Shown here: piece by piece, positions 1 to 8,693 of the stretch
How positions within the stretch are numbered: position 1 is the stretch's first letter
How the letters are laid out: each line of letters begins with the position of its first letter
Assembly: GCA_002305725.1 (NCBI GenBank)
Contig: DBQM01000056.1
Location: forward strand, 15,748 to 77,702
Length of the DNA stretch: 61,955 nt
Origin: Ruminococcus sp. UBA1394
GTDB lineage: Bacteria; Bacillota; Clostridia; Oscillospirales; Ruminococcaceae
Reading direction: 5' to 3'
Notes under the pieces: model-generated
Told to the model about the DNA's origin: nothing
What the model saw: the letters and a program-made list of their open reading frames with translations, nothing else
Database searches by the model: none
Made by a program: the position numbers and the translations under genes

Positions 1-130
1 GACATACGCCAGTATGCCTGCGAGCTTTTTATGCAATCCGGGGGGCGACCTTCGCCTGACAAAAATCTGACTGCGCATCTGCACGACAATAATTATGCGG
101 TATTTCCTAAAAATATTTTTCGTTTACTAT
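1..130. repeat. Partial copy of a dispersed hairpin repeat, cut by the window edge
   Basis: This is the right half of an imperfect-palindrome repeat. The block GCCTGCGA..TTTTT..TGCA.TCC near 17-40 resembles the centre of the 54509-54671 element. Positions 90-104 (TAATTATGCGGTATT) are the exact reverse complement of the last 15 bases of the window. Positions 109-130 are identical over 22 bases to 53462-53483, where the same bases form half of a perfect palindrome. The rest of this leader may hold the promoter of the cellulase gene, but I see no clear -35/-10 pair. Confidence 0.6.
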
Positions 131-164
131 AAAGAAAGAAAATTTTTCAAAGGGGGAAATAGAA

Positions 165-2321
165 TTGAAAAAATTAACAGCTTTACTGTCATCTGCAGTT
201 CTTGCAGTTTCTGCCATTTCGGCGGCTGTACCTCAGACGGTTTCTGCTGCGTCTGAGCCTTACATCAACTATGCCGAGGCTCTCCAGAAATCGCTCTTTT
301 TCTATGAGTGTCAGCAGGCAGGACCTCTTCCGGACTGGAACCGTGTTGAATGGCGTGCTGATTCGACCATGGACGATTTTATCACAGGCGGCTGGTATGA
401 CGCCGGCGACCATGTAAAATTCAATCTGCCTATGGCGTACTCTGCTTCAATGATAGCGTGGGGACTTTATCAGTATCCGGAGGGTATTGAAAAGTGCGGA
501 GAGATGGAAAACTATGTGAACAATCTCACTTTTGTTCTTGACTATCTTGCAGCCTGCGATTTAGGGGACGAGGTAGTATTCCAGGTTGGAAACGGTCAGA
601 AGGATCATACATGGTGGGGACCTGTTGAACTTTATGACTACGCTATGAATGAAAACGGCGGCTACGATGGCAGACCGTATTACGCCGGAACAAAATGTTC
701 AGCCGCATTCGGTGAAATGGCGGCGGCTCTTGCTGCGGGCTACTGTGCTTTGCAGGGACGCTCCGACAAAACTGACTATTACCTTGAACACGCCGAGAAC
801 ATTTTCAAAATAGCCGATACAGCTAAAAGCGACGACGAGTATCAGGACAGCGACGCTTCCGGTTTTTACCGCTCATCACACTTCTATGACGAGCTTTTCT
901 GGGCGGCAAACTGGCTTTACAAGGCAACCGGCGAACAGGAGTACCTTGACAAGGCAACAGGCTATATTCCTAATCTTGGCAAGGAATTAGGCTCTGACGA
1001 ACTTAAATACTCATGGACAATGTGCTGGGATGACTGTATGCAGGGCGGTATGCTGCTTTATGCACAGAATACTCAGAATTCAACATACATTGCAAGAGTG
1101 AAAAAACATCTTGATTACAGCTTGACTGGTGTAAAACATCTTGACGGCGGTCTTGCATATTACGATTCATGGGGCTGTCTGAGATACGCTGCAACAGACG
1201 GCTTTTTAGCAGCCGTTGCCTGTGATACTCTTGATCTGGGTGATACTTCAAAGTACGAAGATTTCTACAAAACCCAGGCTGACTACTGCCTTGGTGACAA
1301 TCCTCTCGGACAGAGTTTTGTGGTAGGTTACGGCGAAAATGCTCCGAGAAATGCTCACCACAGAACTGCTCACTGTTCATGGAACAACGAGCTTTCAAAT
1401 CCTACTGAAAACAGACATATTCTGTATGGTGCGCTTGTAGGCGGTCCGGACAGCACAGGAAATTATGAGGACGACAGACAGAACTTCATAAACAATGAGG
1501 TTGCCTGTGACTACAATGCCGGATTTACAGGGCTTATGGCAAAAATGACAGAGGAATACGGCGGAACAACTGACCCGGCTTTCCCCGAACCAGAACAGCG
1601 TGATGACGAATTTTTTGTTGAGGCACAGATAAAGCAGTCAGAGGCAAGCGGAGTATCGTTAAGCCTTAAATTCACAAACCATACTGCATGGCCGGCAAGA
1701 GTTGTTAACAATATGTCATACTGCTATTACTTTGACGCCTCAGAGGTAATTGACGCAGGTTACAAGGCAACAGATATAGTTGTTCGTATAGACCGTGACC
1801 AGGCGGCAATGTACGGTGACGAATACAGAGCGGTTTACTCCGATATAACGCACTACAAAGACAATATTTACTATATTGAGGTAAGCTACCCCAATGGTGA
1901 GGCTGTGCTTCCGATTTCCGAGGGCAGACAGCAGTGTGAAACAATGCTCGCTCTTGTTTTCCCGGATTACAAGACCGGCTGGGACGCAACAAACGATTAC
2001 TCCAACCAGGACTTGCTTGATTCCGAAGACCCGGTTATAACGGATAAGATTACTGTCTATAACAACGGCGTTCTTGTTTACGGCGTCGAGCCGGACGGTA
2101 CAGTACCGGAAAATACTGACCCGACAGATGACGTAAAGCCGTTAAAGGGCGATGTAAACCTTGACGGAAAAGTTACAGTTGCCGACCTGACTGCCCTTAA
2201 CAAATATCTTGTAAATCTGGGTAAGATAAATTCAAAGGCGGCAGATAATGCCGATTACAATTCGGATAAGGCTGTAAATGTATTTGATTCAACAGCGCTG
2301 AGAAATAAACTGCTCGGATAA
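165..2321 (+). CDS. Secreted GH9 endoglucanase with CBM3c and dockerin
   Basis: This is a secreted cellulase that would hydrolyse beta-1,4-glucan outside the cell and dock into a cellulosome. Residues 1-29 are a signal peptide. Residues 32 to about 462 are a GH9 catalytic domain: DAGDH at 79-83 carries the catalytic base, and there is an AHHRTAH motif and an NNEVACDYNAG motif with the proton donor. Residues about 478-625 match a CBM3c module, the type that makes GH9 enzymes processive. The C-terminus is a type I dockerin with two calcium loops (GDVNLDGKVTVAD and DYNSDKAVNVFD). The start is a TTG preceded by AGGGGGAAAT with good spacing. It is transcribed alone and ends in a strong terminator. 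Confidence 0.95.
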   Translation: MKKLTALLSSAVLAVSAISAAVPQTVSAASEPYINYAEALQKSLFFYECQQAGPLPDWNRVEWRADSTMDDFITGGWYDAGDHVKFNLPMAYSASMIAWGLYQYPEGIEKCGEMENYVNNLTFVLDYLAACDLGDEVVFQVGNGQKDHTWWGPVELYDYAMNENGGYDGRPYYAGTKCSAAFGEMAAALAAGYCALQGRSDKTDYYLEHAENIFKIADTAKSDDEYQDSDASGFYRSSHFYDELFWAANWLYKATGEQEYLDKATGYIPNLGKELGSDELKYSWTMCWDDCMQGGMLLYAQNTQNSTYIARVKKHLDYSLTGVKHLDGGLAYYDSWGCLRYAATDGFLAAVACDTLDLGDTSKYEDFYKTQADYCLGDNPLGQSFVVGYGENAPRNAHHRTAHCSWNNELSNPTENRHILYGALVGGPDSTGNYEDDRQNFINNEVACDYNAGFTGLMAKMTEEYGGTTDPAFPEPEQRDDEFFVEAQIKQSEASGVSLSLKFTNHTAWPARVVNNMSYCYYFDASEVIDAGYKATDIVVRIDRDQAAMYGDEYRAVYSDITHYKDNIYYIEVSYPNGEAVLPISEGRQQCETMLALVFPDYKTGWDATNDYSNQDLLDSEDPVITDKITVYNNGVLVYGVEPDGTVPENTDPTDDVKPLKGDVNLDGKVTVADLTALNKYLVNLGKINSKAADNADYNSDKAVNVFDSTALRNKLLG

Positions 2322-2329
2322 ATCAAAAA

Positions 2330-2360
2330 GGGAACTGTGTAAAAGCAGTTCCCTTATTTT
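2330..2360 (+). terminator. Rho-independent terminator after GH9 gene
   Basis: Perfect stem GGGAACTG / CAGTTCCC with an 8-base loop, followed by TTATTTT. Confidence 0.85.
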
Positions 2361-2379
2361 CAGAAAAAAGGTGAAATTT

Positions 2380-2757
2380 ATGAACGAAAAAGAACTTTTT
2401 GAAATTGCCGCAAAAGCCAGACTTTCAGCCTATGCGCCGTATTCCGGATTTTTAGTAGGGGCAGCGCTGCTTGCGGCAGACGGCAGAGTCTTTACCGGCT
2501 GCAACGTAGAAAACGCCTCATATTCCCTCGCCTGCTGTGCTGAGAGGACAGCCATTTTCAAGGCGGTTTCAGAGGGCGAAAAGGAATTTACCGCTATTGC
2601 AATTGCCGGAGGAAAGGAAAATGCTGATACCGTATGCTATCCCTGCGGTGCCTGCCGGCAGGTAATGACTGAATTCTGCGGCAGCGATTTCAAAATAATA
2701 CTTGCTGACAGAACTCTTACTCTTTCAGAGCTTATGCCTTATGCTTTTAGTCTTTAA
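2380..2757 (+). CDS. cdd: Cytidine deaminase
   Basis: This cytosolic enzyme deaminates cytidine and deoxycytidine to uridine and deoxyuridine for pyrimidine salvage. The zinc site is complete: CNVENASY, then CAERTA with the catalytic glutamate, then PCGACRQVM with two cysteine ligands. At 125 residues it has the normal length of the small tetrameric family. I chose the ATG at 2380 over the in-frame GTG at 2371, because the AAGGTG ribosome site overlaps that GTG and lies about 7 bases before the ATG. It is separated from the cellulase gene by a terminator and faces a convergent operon across a shared terminator. Confidence 0.93.
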   Translation: MNEKELFEIAAKARLSAYAPYSGFLVGAALLAADGRVFTGCNVENASYSLACCAERTAIFKAVSEGEKEFTAIAIAGGKENADTVCYPCGACRQVMTEFCGSDFKIILADRTLTLSELMPYAFSL

Positions 2758-2764
2758 AAAAATT

Positions 2765-2792
2765 CACCCCTGAAACTTAAATTTCAGGGGTG
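2765..2792. terminator. Bidirectional terminator between cdd and the dockerin gene
   Basis: Perfect 11-bp stem CACCCCTGAAA / TTTCAGGGGTG with a 6-base loop, followed by TTTTT on the plus strand and A-rich on the other side, between two convergent genes. Confidence 0.9.
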
Positions 2793-2798
2793 TTTTTA

Positions 2799-3530
2799 TC
2801 ATTTCATATTCATGATCATTTTTGCAATGTCAATTGCATCATAAAGGTTTACCTTTCCGTCGGCATTATAATCGGCGGCGGATATCTGGTCATCTCCGAA
2901 ATAAGACGGATCCATCAGATACTTTGTGATTTCAATTACATCATAAAGATTTATGACCTCGTCGAAATTCACATCACCCGGAATAATGTCAGATGCAGGG
3001 AAAGTAACGGCTACAACGGTTGTGACAATACCATTTTCGTCCATGACAGTTTCATGTTCAGCTGTTATTTCCGGCTGTTCAAGGTCGTCATTTCTTAAAA
3101 CTGAAAACATGTAAACATAACCGTTTATTTCCTCGTCAACGATATAATCAGTATCGCTTACAGTAAAATCATAAGTGATCTCCTGCGTATCCTTTGAGCC
3201 TTTATACTTAGGTACTCCAAGAGTTATTGTGTACGACGAATCGTCCTTGCCCTCTACGATAAAGCTATAGTCAGTTTCGCCGACTGTTTCTCCTCCGGCA
3301 GGAAGTACTGTGTTGTAGTACACATAATCGCCGTCGGGGGTAAGCTGTGTTATTTTAACATAGACTTCTCTGTCAAGCTCCGGCGTTATAATAACAGCAC
3401 CGCACTTATTACCATGGATAGGATAATCCGGCTCAACTGTCACTGTTTCAGCCGCAGCGCTCATAGCTGTGCTCAACACCATACCTGCGCATACTGCCAC
3501 AGAAATAATTTTTGAAAAAATCTTCTTCAT
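2799..3530 (-). CDS. Small secreted dockerin protein without a recognised catalytic domain
   Basis: The protein has a signal peptide (MKKIFSKIISVAVCAGMVL and onward), a central region of about 150 residues that looks like beta-strand/immunoglobulin-like sequence, and a C-terminal dockerin with two calcium loops (DVNFDEVINLYD and DYNADGKVNLYD). I do not recognise an enzyme fold. I place the start at 3530, where GGAGAG sits 7 bases upstream; a longer frame would overlap the end of the upstream gene. It is the last gene of a minus-strand operon, 20 bp after the transglutaminase-like repeat protein. The dockerin predicts attachment to a cohesin scaffold, so a structural or binding role in the cellulosome is the best guess. 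Confidence 0.8.
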   Translation of the reverse strand: MKKIFSKIISVAVCAGMVLSTAMSAAAETVTVEPDYPIHGNKCGAVIITPELDREVYVKITQLTPDGDYVYYNTVLPAGGETVGETDYSFIVEGKDDSSYTITLGVPKYKGSKDTQEITYDFTVSDTDYIVDEEINGYVYMFSVLRNDDLEQPEITAEHETVMDENGIVTTVVAVTFPASDIIPGDVNFDEVINLYDVIEITKYLMDPSYFGDDQISAADYNADGKVNLYDAIDIAKMIMNMK

Positions 3531-3550
3531 TTTTTTACTCTCCATTCTTT

Positions 3551-5554
3551 TTAATAATATTTTGGATATATGTAATTGTGCCATTCATAGCCGCATAATT
3601 TCAGATATGAATCGGTTGAATCACTAAGCTTTCCGCAGGCGTCATAGTTTTTCCAGCCGCTGTCTGTATAGATCTGGTTCCAGTAATAATCTTCGCCGTC
3701 CTTTGAACCGTAAACTATTCTCGACTCAAAGCCAGCCTGGTGGAAAAGCAGGTCCTGGAGTGCCGCAAAATAATATGACAGCACATACTTGTGATTCATT
3801 GCATACTCAGCCAAACTTCCCCAGCCGGCAGCTTCAATCTGCTGAGGCGTTTTGGGTGTTTCATTTTTGTAGAACGTGTTGTTTTTCTTTACATAGTTGT
3901 ATATCGACATGGCGTTTCGCCTTATCGAATCAAGTATGGTTTCAGCTTTTTTCTGAACCTCTGAAAATTCAACAGCAACGCCGTTCTGGTCAAGATTATA
4001 ACCGTCAACCATTGTGTTTACAGCCATAGCACCGTCAGAACCGAAATAATACCGGTTTTCTCCTATGACCTGCCAGCCTGTTCTGAAAATACCGTCATCT
4101 CCGAAATAATACTTCTTACCGCTGATAGTTTTCCAGCCAAGAGCCATTATTCCGTCGGTATCAAAGTAATACTTTATTCCGTCAACCATCTGCCAGCCTG
4201 TCAGCGCTGCACCGTTATCGCCGAAATAATAATTTTTGTTTCCGTCCTGATACCAGCCATAGCACATTTTTCCGTCGCTGTCAAACCAGTATGTTTTTGA
4301 GTCGATTACCTTTATACCGGTCTGCATGATACCGTTTTTGGCAAAATAATATTTTTCAGAGTCGATTGTTTTAAATCCGGTCACCATTTTTCCGTCAGTC
4401 CCGAAATAATAAGTATCGCCTCTTATTACCTGCCACTTATACTGCATGATACCGTCAACATTGAAGAAGTACTTGCTGCCGTCAATGGTGTGTATACCTG
4501 TCTGCATTTCTCCGCTGCTGTTGAAATAATATCTCTGGGCGCCTATCCTTACAAGACCTGTACGCATTTTGCCGTCAGTTCCGAAGTAATACTTTTTGCC
4601 GTCGATGGTCTGCCACTTGTAAAGCATTTTTCCGTCGGTGTCAAAATAGTATGTGTCATTTTGGACGGTGACAAACCCTGTTTTCATAAGGTAGTCATCA
4701 CCGAAATAGTATTGGTCACCGCCGTCGGAAATAATTCCCTGTGCAATCGTTCCGTCAGTAAAATAATACCTTATACCGTCCTCAAACTGCTGAAAGCCTG
4801 TTGCCATATATCCGGCGTCAGTAAAGCGGTAAATTATACCGTCAATGATATGTTCACCGGTATATTTTCCTGTCTGGGTGTCCGAGTAATAGACAAGACC
4901 ATTGTAATGGATCCAGCCGTAAAGGGGTGCGGCGCTGTCATAATCGTAAAATATTCTCAGACCGTCAACTGTCTGCCAGCCGCTCTGGAATCTGCCGTTT
5001 GGAGAAAAGATGTATTTCACACCGTCAATTTCACATTCTCCGGTATAAGCAGCACCATCCTCTGCGCTGTAAAACCTGCATCCGTCATACTCACACCAGC
5101 CGGTCTGCAATATGCCGTATTCATCAAATATGTATGTTTTCCCGTCAATGGACTGCATACCGCTGAGCTTTCCTTTTACCGGGTCTGCATAGAACCTGCC
5201 GCCCATATAATCTATCCAGCCGGTAAGATTTTCGCCTGTATCCAGGTCAAAGAACATTCTTGTGCCGTCAATATCAAACCAGCCGTTTTTTCGTGCGCCG
5301 TTCGGTGCGAAGTAATAGATTTTTCCGTCGATTTCCTGAAGACCGGTAAGCTTGCTGCCGCCGGTATCATAATAGTAAACCCTTCCGTCATCAGAGTATT
5401 CCCAGCCGGTACTTATATCCTCTGTTACGGCTGCTGTAGTTTCCGTAGTTCCCGGAACGCTGTCATCAGACTGCGCCGAAACGCATAATGCAGCGCACCA
5501 TCCGACAGCTGCAGCCGAAACTGCTGCCGGAAGGTATTTTATAATCTTTTTCAT
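3551..5554 (-). CDS. Cell-wall-binding repeat protein with degenerate transglutaminase-like C-terminus
   Basis: After a signal peptide (residues 1-28) come about twenty tandem repeats of about 20 residues with the pattern G-W-x-x-I-x-G-x-x-Y-Y-F-x-x-x-G-x-M, the choline/glucan-binding type that attaches proteins to cell-wall or glucan polymers. Residues about 537-667 resemble a transglutaminase-like fold: YYFAALQDLLFHQAGFESRIVYG, then DYYWNQIY, then NYDACG. The cysteine of the usual triad aligns with Ser593 and the histidine with Tyr624; the aspartate (near 638) is kept. The domain is therefore probably not a thiol enzyme. The first about 270 residues align repeat by repeat with the upstream gene. 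The GGAGGG ribosome site overlaps the end of that gene, so the two are coupled. Confidence 0.85.
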   Translation of the reverse strand: MKKIIKYLPAAVSAAAVGWCAALCVSAQSDDSVPGTTETTAAVTEDISTGWEYSDDGRVYYYDTGGSKLTGLQEIDGKIYYFAPNGARKNGWFDIDGTRMFFDLDTGENLTGWIDYMGGRFYADPVKGKLSGMQSIDGKTYIFDEYGILQTGWCEYDGCRFYSAEDGAAYTGECEIDGVKYIFSPNGRFQSGWQTVDGLRIFYDYDSAAPLYGWIHYNGLVYYSDTQTGKYTGEHIIDGIIYRFTDAGYMATGFQQFEDGIRYYFTDGTIAQGIISDGGDQYYFGDDYLMKTGFVTVQNDTYYFDTDGKMLYKWQTIDGKKYYFGTDGKMRTGLVRIGAQRYYFNSSGEMQTGIHTIDGSKYFFNVDGIMQYKWQVIRGDTYYFGTDGKMVTGFKTIDSEKYYFAKNGIMQTGIKVIDSKTYWFDSDGKMCYGWYQDGNKNYYFGDNGAALTGWQMVDGIKYYFDTDGIMALGWKTISGKKYYFGDDGIFRTGWQVIGENRYYFGSDGAMAVNTMVDGYNLDQNGVAVEFSEVQKKAETILDSIRRNAMSIYNYVKKNNTFYKNETPKTPQQIEAAGWGSLAEYAMNHKYVLSYYFAALQDLLFHQAGFESRIVYGSKDGEDYYWNQIYTDSGWKNYDACGKLSDSTDSYLKLCGYEWHNYIYPKYY

Positions 5555-5566
5555 GCTGTCCCTCCT

Positions 5567-7642
5567 TTATGGCTGATATGAAGGTCTTGCATATCCGAAA
5601 ATGCAGATATCTGTCAGCTTATAGCGTTTCTGTCTGCACATATCTCCGCTGTTGCCCTCAACAGTATATACATAACCGTTCTCACAGTAATCGACCATTC
5701 CTACATGGTCTGCGACACCGTCATGTTCCCAGTCAAAGAAAATATAGTCGCCGGAAGTCGGTGTGTAGCTCTGAACAGTTCTCCATTGTCCGTGCGAAAC
5801 GAACCATGAAATACCCACAGCGCAGGAAATAAACTCCGGAACACTTCCGTTCTGGGTGTATCCGCACTGGTTAGCACACCACGATACAAAGCAGGCGCAC
5901 CATTCTATACGGGAATTAAAGCCCCACCATGTCCAGTAAGGTCTGCCGCCCACATTTCCGACCTGTGAAAGCGCCTTTGCAACAATTTTCTGATTTCCGT
6001 CCGCTATCATTGAACCGTCGGAATAAAAGCAGTAATCCACATTGTCGATAACATGACGGTAGGTATATGCAGCGCCGTCCGAGCCGAAATAATATTTTTT
6101 CGAGCTGACAGTCTGCCAGCCGGTTTTCATTACACCGTCAGTACCGAAATAATATCTCTTGCCGTCAAGCGTTCTGAAACCTGTTGCCATTGCGCCCTTT
6201 TTATTGAAATAATATTTCTTTCCGTCAATTGTCTGCCAGCCGGTTTTTGCAACACCGCTGCTGTCAAAAAAGTACTTTTTGTTTTCAATGGTTTTCCAGT
6301 CGGTAGACATAATGCCTCTGCTGTCAAAGTGATAAAACTTGCTGTTTATACAGACAAGACCTGTTCTCATTCTGCCGTCTGAACCGAAATAGTATTTTTC
6401 GCCGTCGATAGTCTGCCAGTTATACAGCATTTTTCCGCTGTCGGGACTGAAATAGTAAATTTCACCGTCCTGCGCTCTGAATCCGGTTTTCATAGTACCG
6501 TCAGTATCAAAGAAATATTTTGCTGAGCCGACTGTTACAATACCCGTCTGCATTGCGCCGTTTTTGTCAAAATAATATTTATCGCTGCCGATAGTCTGCA
6601 GACCTGTCAGCATTTTTCCGTCCGTGCCGAAATAATAGGTGTTTCCGCTGACGGTCACAAAGCCTGTCTGCATGAGATAATTCTCATCGAAGTAATATAC
6701 GCCGCTTTCGTCATTTACAAAGCCGATTCCGGGCTTACCGTCCTTGTAGTAGTATCTCGTACCGTCCTCAAATTCCTGCAGACCGGTCGCAAGATAACCT
6801 CTTTCTGTAAAGCGGTATTTAATGCCTGCAATTTCGTATTCGCCGATATATTTGCCGACCTCAGTATCAGCATAATATACAAGACCGTTGTAATGTATCC
6901 AGCCGAAAACCATCTTTGCAGTATCATAATCGTAAAATACTCTCAGACCGTTTACAGTCTGCCAGCCGCTCTGGAATTTTCCCATGTGATTGAAAATGTA
7001 AGTTACGCCGTTTATCTCGCTTTCGCCTTTTCTCAGCGCACCGTCATCTCCGCCGTAGTATTTATCACCGCCGTATTCAAACCAGCCGGAATACAAAACA
7101 CCGCTTTCGCTGAATATATAGGTTTCGCCGTCAATATCCCGGACGCCTGTCAGCTTGCCCCTTTCAGCATCGTCGTAATAGGTCGCTCCCATATATGTGA
7201 CCCAGCCGGTATTTCTTATTCCGGTTTCTGTGTCAAAATACATTCTGATACCGTCAATATCAAACCAGCCTGTTTTCATTGCGCCGTTTGGTGCAAAGTA
7301 GTATGTATTGCCGTCTATCTCGCAAAGTCCGGTATACTTTTCGCCCTCTTCGCTGTAATAAAAGGTTTTTCCGTCGTCGGTATATACCCATCCGGACAGG
7401 GCTATTTCAGTTTCCTCAGAATCAGTCCCGGCAGGTTCTGTTTCAGTAACAGCCGGTTGTGTAATATCCGTCAGAATTGTTGTTACTGTAGTTTCGGTTT
7501 CCGCCGGCTGTGCGGAAGTGACTGCCGTTTCAGCCGGCAGGGTTTCGGCTGTATCAGCAGTTTCTGCCGAAACTCCCAGCACTGCTGCGCTTACTGTAAT
7601 AAGTGATGCAAGCAGCGCCGGCAAATATTTATAAAATTTCAT
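5567..7642 (-). CDS. Cell-wall-binding repeat protein with C-terminal CHAP peptidase/amidase
   Basis: This is a secreted modular protein: signal peptide, a Thr/Glu/Ala-rich linker (about residues 27-83), about twenty-two tandem cell-wall/glucan-binding repeats, and a CHAP domain at about 553-691. The CHAP catalytic residues are visible: Cys582 in EWCACFVSW, His646 in DHVGMVD and Glu662 in VEGNS. CHAP domains cut peptidoglycan peptides or the amide link to muramic acid. The repeats would hold the enzyme on the cell surface. It is the first gene of a three-gene minus-strand operon whose second member has the same scaffold but a different tip. A likely role is wall remodelling or lysis of neighbouring cells; the target is not shown by sequence. 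Confidence 0.9.
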   Translation of the reverse strand: MKFYKYLPALLASLITVSAAVLGVSAETADTAETLPAETAVTSAQPAETETTVTTILTDITQPAVTETEPAGTDSEETEIALSGWVYTDDGKTFYYSEEGEKYTGLCEIDGNTYYFAPNGAMKTGWFDIDGIRMYFDTETGIRNTGWVTYMGATYYDDAERGKLTGVRDIDGETYIFSESGVLYSGWFEYGGDKYYGGDDGALRKGESEINGVTYIFNHMGKFQSGWQTVNGLRVFYDYDTAKMVFGWIHYNGLVYYADTEVGKYIGEYEIAGIKYRFTERGYLATGLQEFEDGTRYYYKDGKPGIGFVNDESGVYYFDENYLMQTGFVTVSGNTYYFGTDGKMLTGLQTIGSDKYYFDKNGAMQTGIVTVGSAKYFFDTDGTMKTGFRAQDGEIYYFSPDSGKMLYNWQTIDGEKYYFGSDGRMRTGLVCINSKFYHFDSRGIMSTDWKTIENKKYFFDSSGVAKTGWQTIDGKKYYFNKKGAMATGFRTLDGKRYYFGTDGVMKTGWQTVSSKKYYFGSDGAAYTYRHVIDNVDYCFYSDGSMIADGNQKIVAKALSQVGNVGGRPYWTWWGFNSRIEWCACFVSWCANQCGYTQNGSVPEFISCAVGISWFVSHGQWRTVQSYTPTSGDYIFFDWEHDGVADHVGMVDYCENGYVYTVEGNSGDMCRQKRYKLTDICIFGYARPSYQP

Positions 7643-7678
7643 TTGTATAATGATCCTCCGAAAAAATAATACTTCTTT

Positions 7679-7707
7679 ATTTTAACATATTCGCCATAAA
7701 AATACAA
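7679..7707 (-). promoter_or_regulatory. Predicted sigma-A promoter of the repeat-protein operon
   Basis: Reading the minus strand, TTGTAT and TAAAAT are separated by 17 bases, about 40 bp upstream of the start codon, followed by a GGAGGATCATT ribosome site. Confidence 0.6.
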
Positions 7708-7737
7708 GTGCTGCCAAACATCTTTCATAAAAGAAAA

Positions 7738-7762
7738 ATCACCGCACTTCGTGTGCGGTGAT
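7738..7762 (-). terminator. Terminator after the coiled-coil gene
   Basis: Perfect 10-bp stem ATCACCGCAC / GTGCGGTGAT with a 5-base loop, followed on the minus strand by TTTTTCTTTT. Confidence 0.85.
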
Positions 7763-7766
7763 GCTG

Positions 7767-8627
7767 TTATCCTTTTGCATTAAAAATAATCTGCTGTTCT
7801 GAGGAATCGTCATCGGGAGATTTGTACGCCGCCTTTGCTCTGGCACGCTTTACCTTTTTAGCCTCCGGAGTAAGTTCAGCCTCTGTGACAGTCAGCTTTT
7901 CCTCATGGTCTGTCTTTGTGGCGTCTGCGGTGACTGCTTCTTCGTCCGGGTTTTCCGGAATATCCTTTTTATATTCATATCGGGACTCAGTTTCAGTTTT
8001 TGTTTCATCTTTGCTGTTCGCAGAAACTTCCCTGAGATTTTCCTCTGCCTCACGCATATCCTTTTCAGCCTTTGCTTTTTCTTCTTCTGTGGGCAGCTTT
8101 GCATACTCTCCGCTTTTTATAAACTTTGCTTCAATTTCCCCGAGTTCATTTAGTCTGCGCTGTTCCTGTGCGGCAATTTCAAGCTTTTTGCTCTCCGGAA
8201 TATTCGGATTGTTTTTGACTAAATTTATTGCAGACAGCGAGGAACTTATCTTTGACATTTTAAGCTTGTCAACGTCCTCTTTGGTCCTGCACTTTTTCAG
8301 GTCCTCCTCGTACTGCTTTTTCTCCTTTTCAATGTCTTTGAGCTTCTGATACAGGGTCGGATTTTTGACCTGAAGATACTTCATTTCGTCCGGCGTCAGC
8401 TTTGAACCGACTGCAATTTTGTTGTTTATAGCAGAAAGCGTCTTGTCGCTGTCATCATTTTCCCTCTGCTCCATATATGACTTCTTGAACATCTCATTTT
8501 TTCTCTGACGTTCATTAAGAGTGTAGTCCTCAGAAAAATCAGCCTTTTCCTTTTTCTGACGCCATCTGCCTTTCATGTCAAGCCCTTTTACATAGCTGTT
8601 GACTGAATTTATCATTAAAAAGTCCAT
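7767..8627 (-). CDS. Uncharacterised charged coiled-coil protein
   Basis: I do not recognise a family. The 286-residue product has no signal peptide or membrane segment. It is extremely rich in Lys, Glu and Asp, with long predicted coiled-coil stretches (about residues 55-215) and a low-complexity acidic C-terminal third rich in Thr, Glu and Lys. An N-terminal MDFLMINSVNSYVKG segment precedes a basic patch. Two in-frame ATGs exist; the first touches the GGGGGAGGT ribosome site directly, so the second (8627) with 8-base spacing is preferred. It is transcribed alone. A structural or scaffold role is possible but not supported by any motif. Confidence 0.7.
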   Translation of the reverse strand: MDFLMINSVNSYVKGLDMKGRWRQKKEKADFSEDYTLNERQRKNEMFKKSYMEQRENDDSDKTLSAINNKIAVGSKLTPDEMKYLQVKNPTLYQKLKDIEKEKKQYEEDLKKCRTKEDVDKLKMSKISSSLSAINLVKNNPNIPESKKLEIAAQEQRRLNELGEIEAKFIKSGEYAKLPTEEEKAKAEKDMREAEENLREVSANSKDETKTETESRYEYKKDIPENPDEEAVTADATKTDHEEKLTVTEAELTPEAKKVKRARAKAAYKSPDDDSSEQQIIFNAKG

Positions 8628-8693
8628 AGTCATACCTCCCCCGATTCTATATCCGTTATTTTATATATCGTCCGTTATGCTGAAAAATCAATA

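Noticed and set aside
3531..3584. Longer start for the small dockerin protein
   Set aside because: The extension overlaps the upstream gene, lacks a ribosome site, and would put charged residues before the signal peptide.
4490..5488. Long open frame (332 aa) on the plus strand
   Set aside because: It is the antisense reading of the tandem wall-binding repeats; the periodic codon pattern of the real minus-strand gene keeps this frame open. No ribosome site or family match.
6893..7606. 237-aa open frame on the plus strand
   Set aside because: Antisense shadow of the CHAP repeat protein for the same reason.
7822..8349. 175-aa Ser/Phe-rich open frame on the plus strand
   Set aside because: Complement of the Lys/Glu-rich coiled-coil gene; low-complexity composition and no ribosome site.
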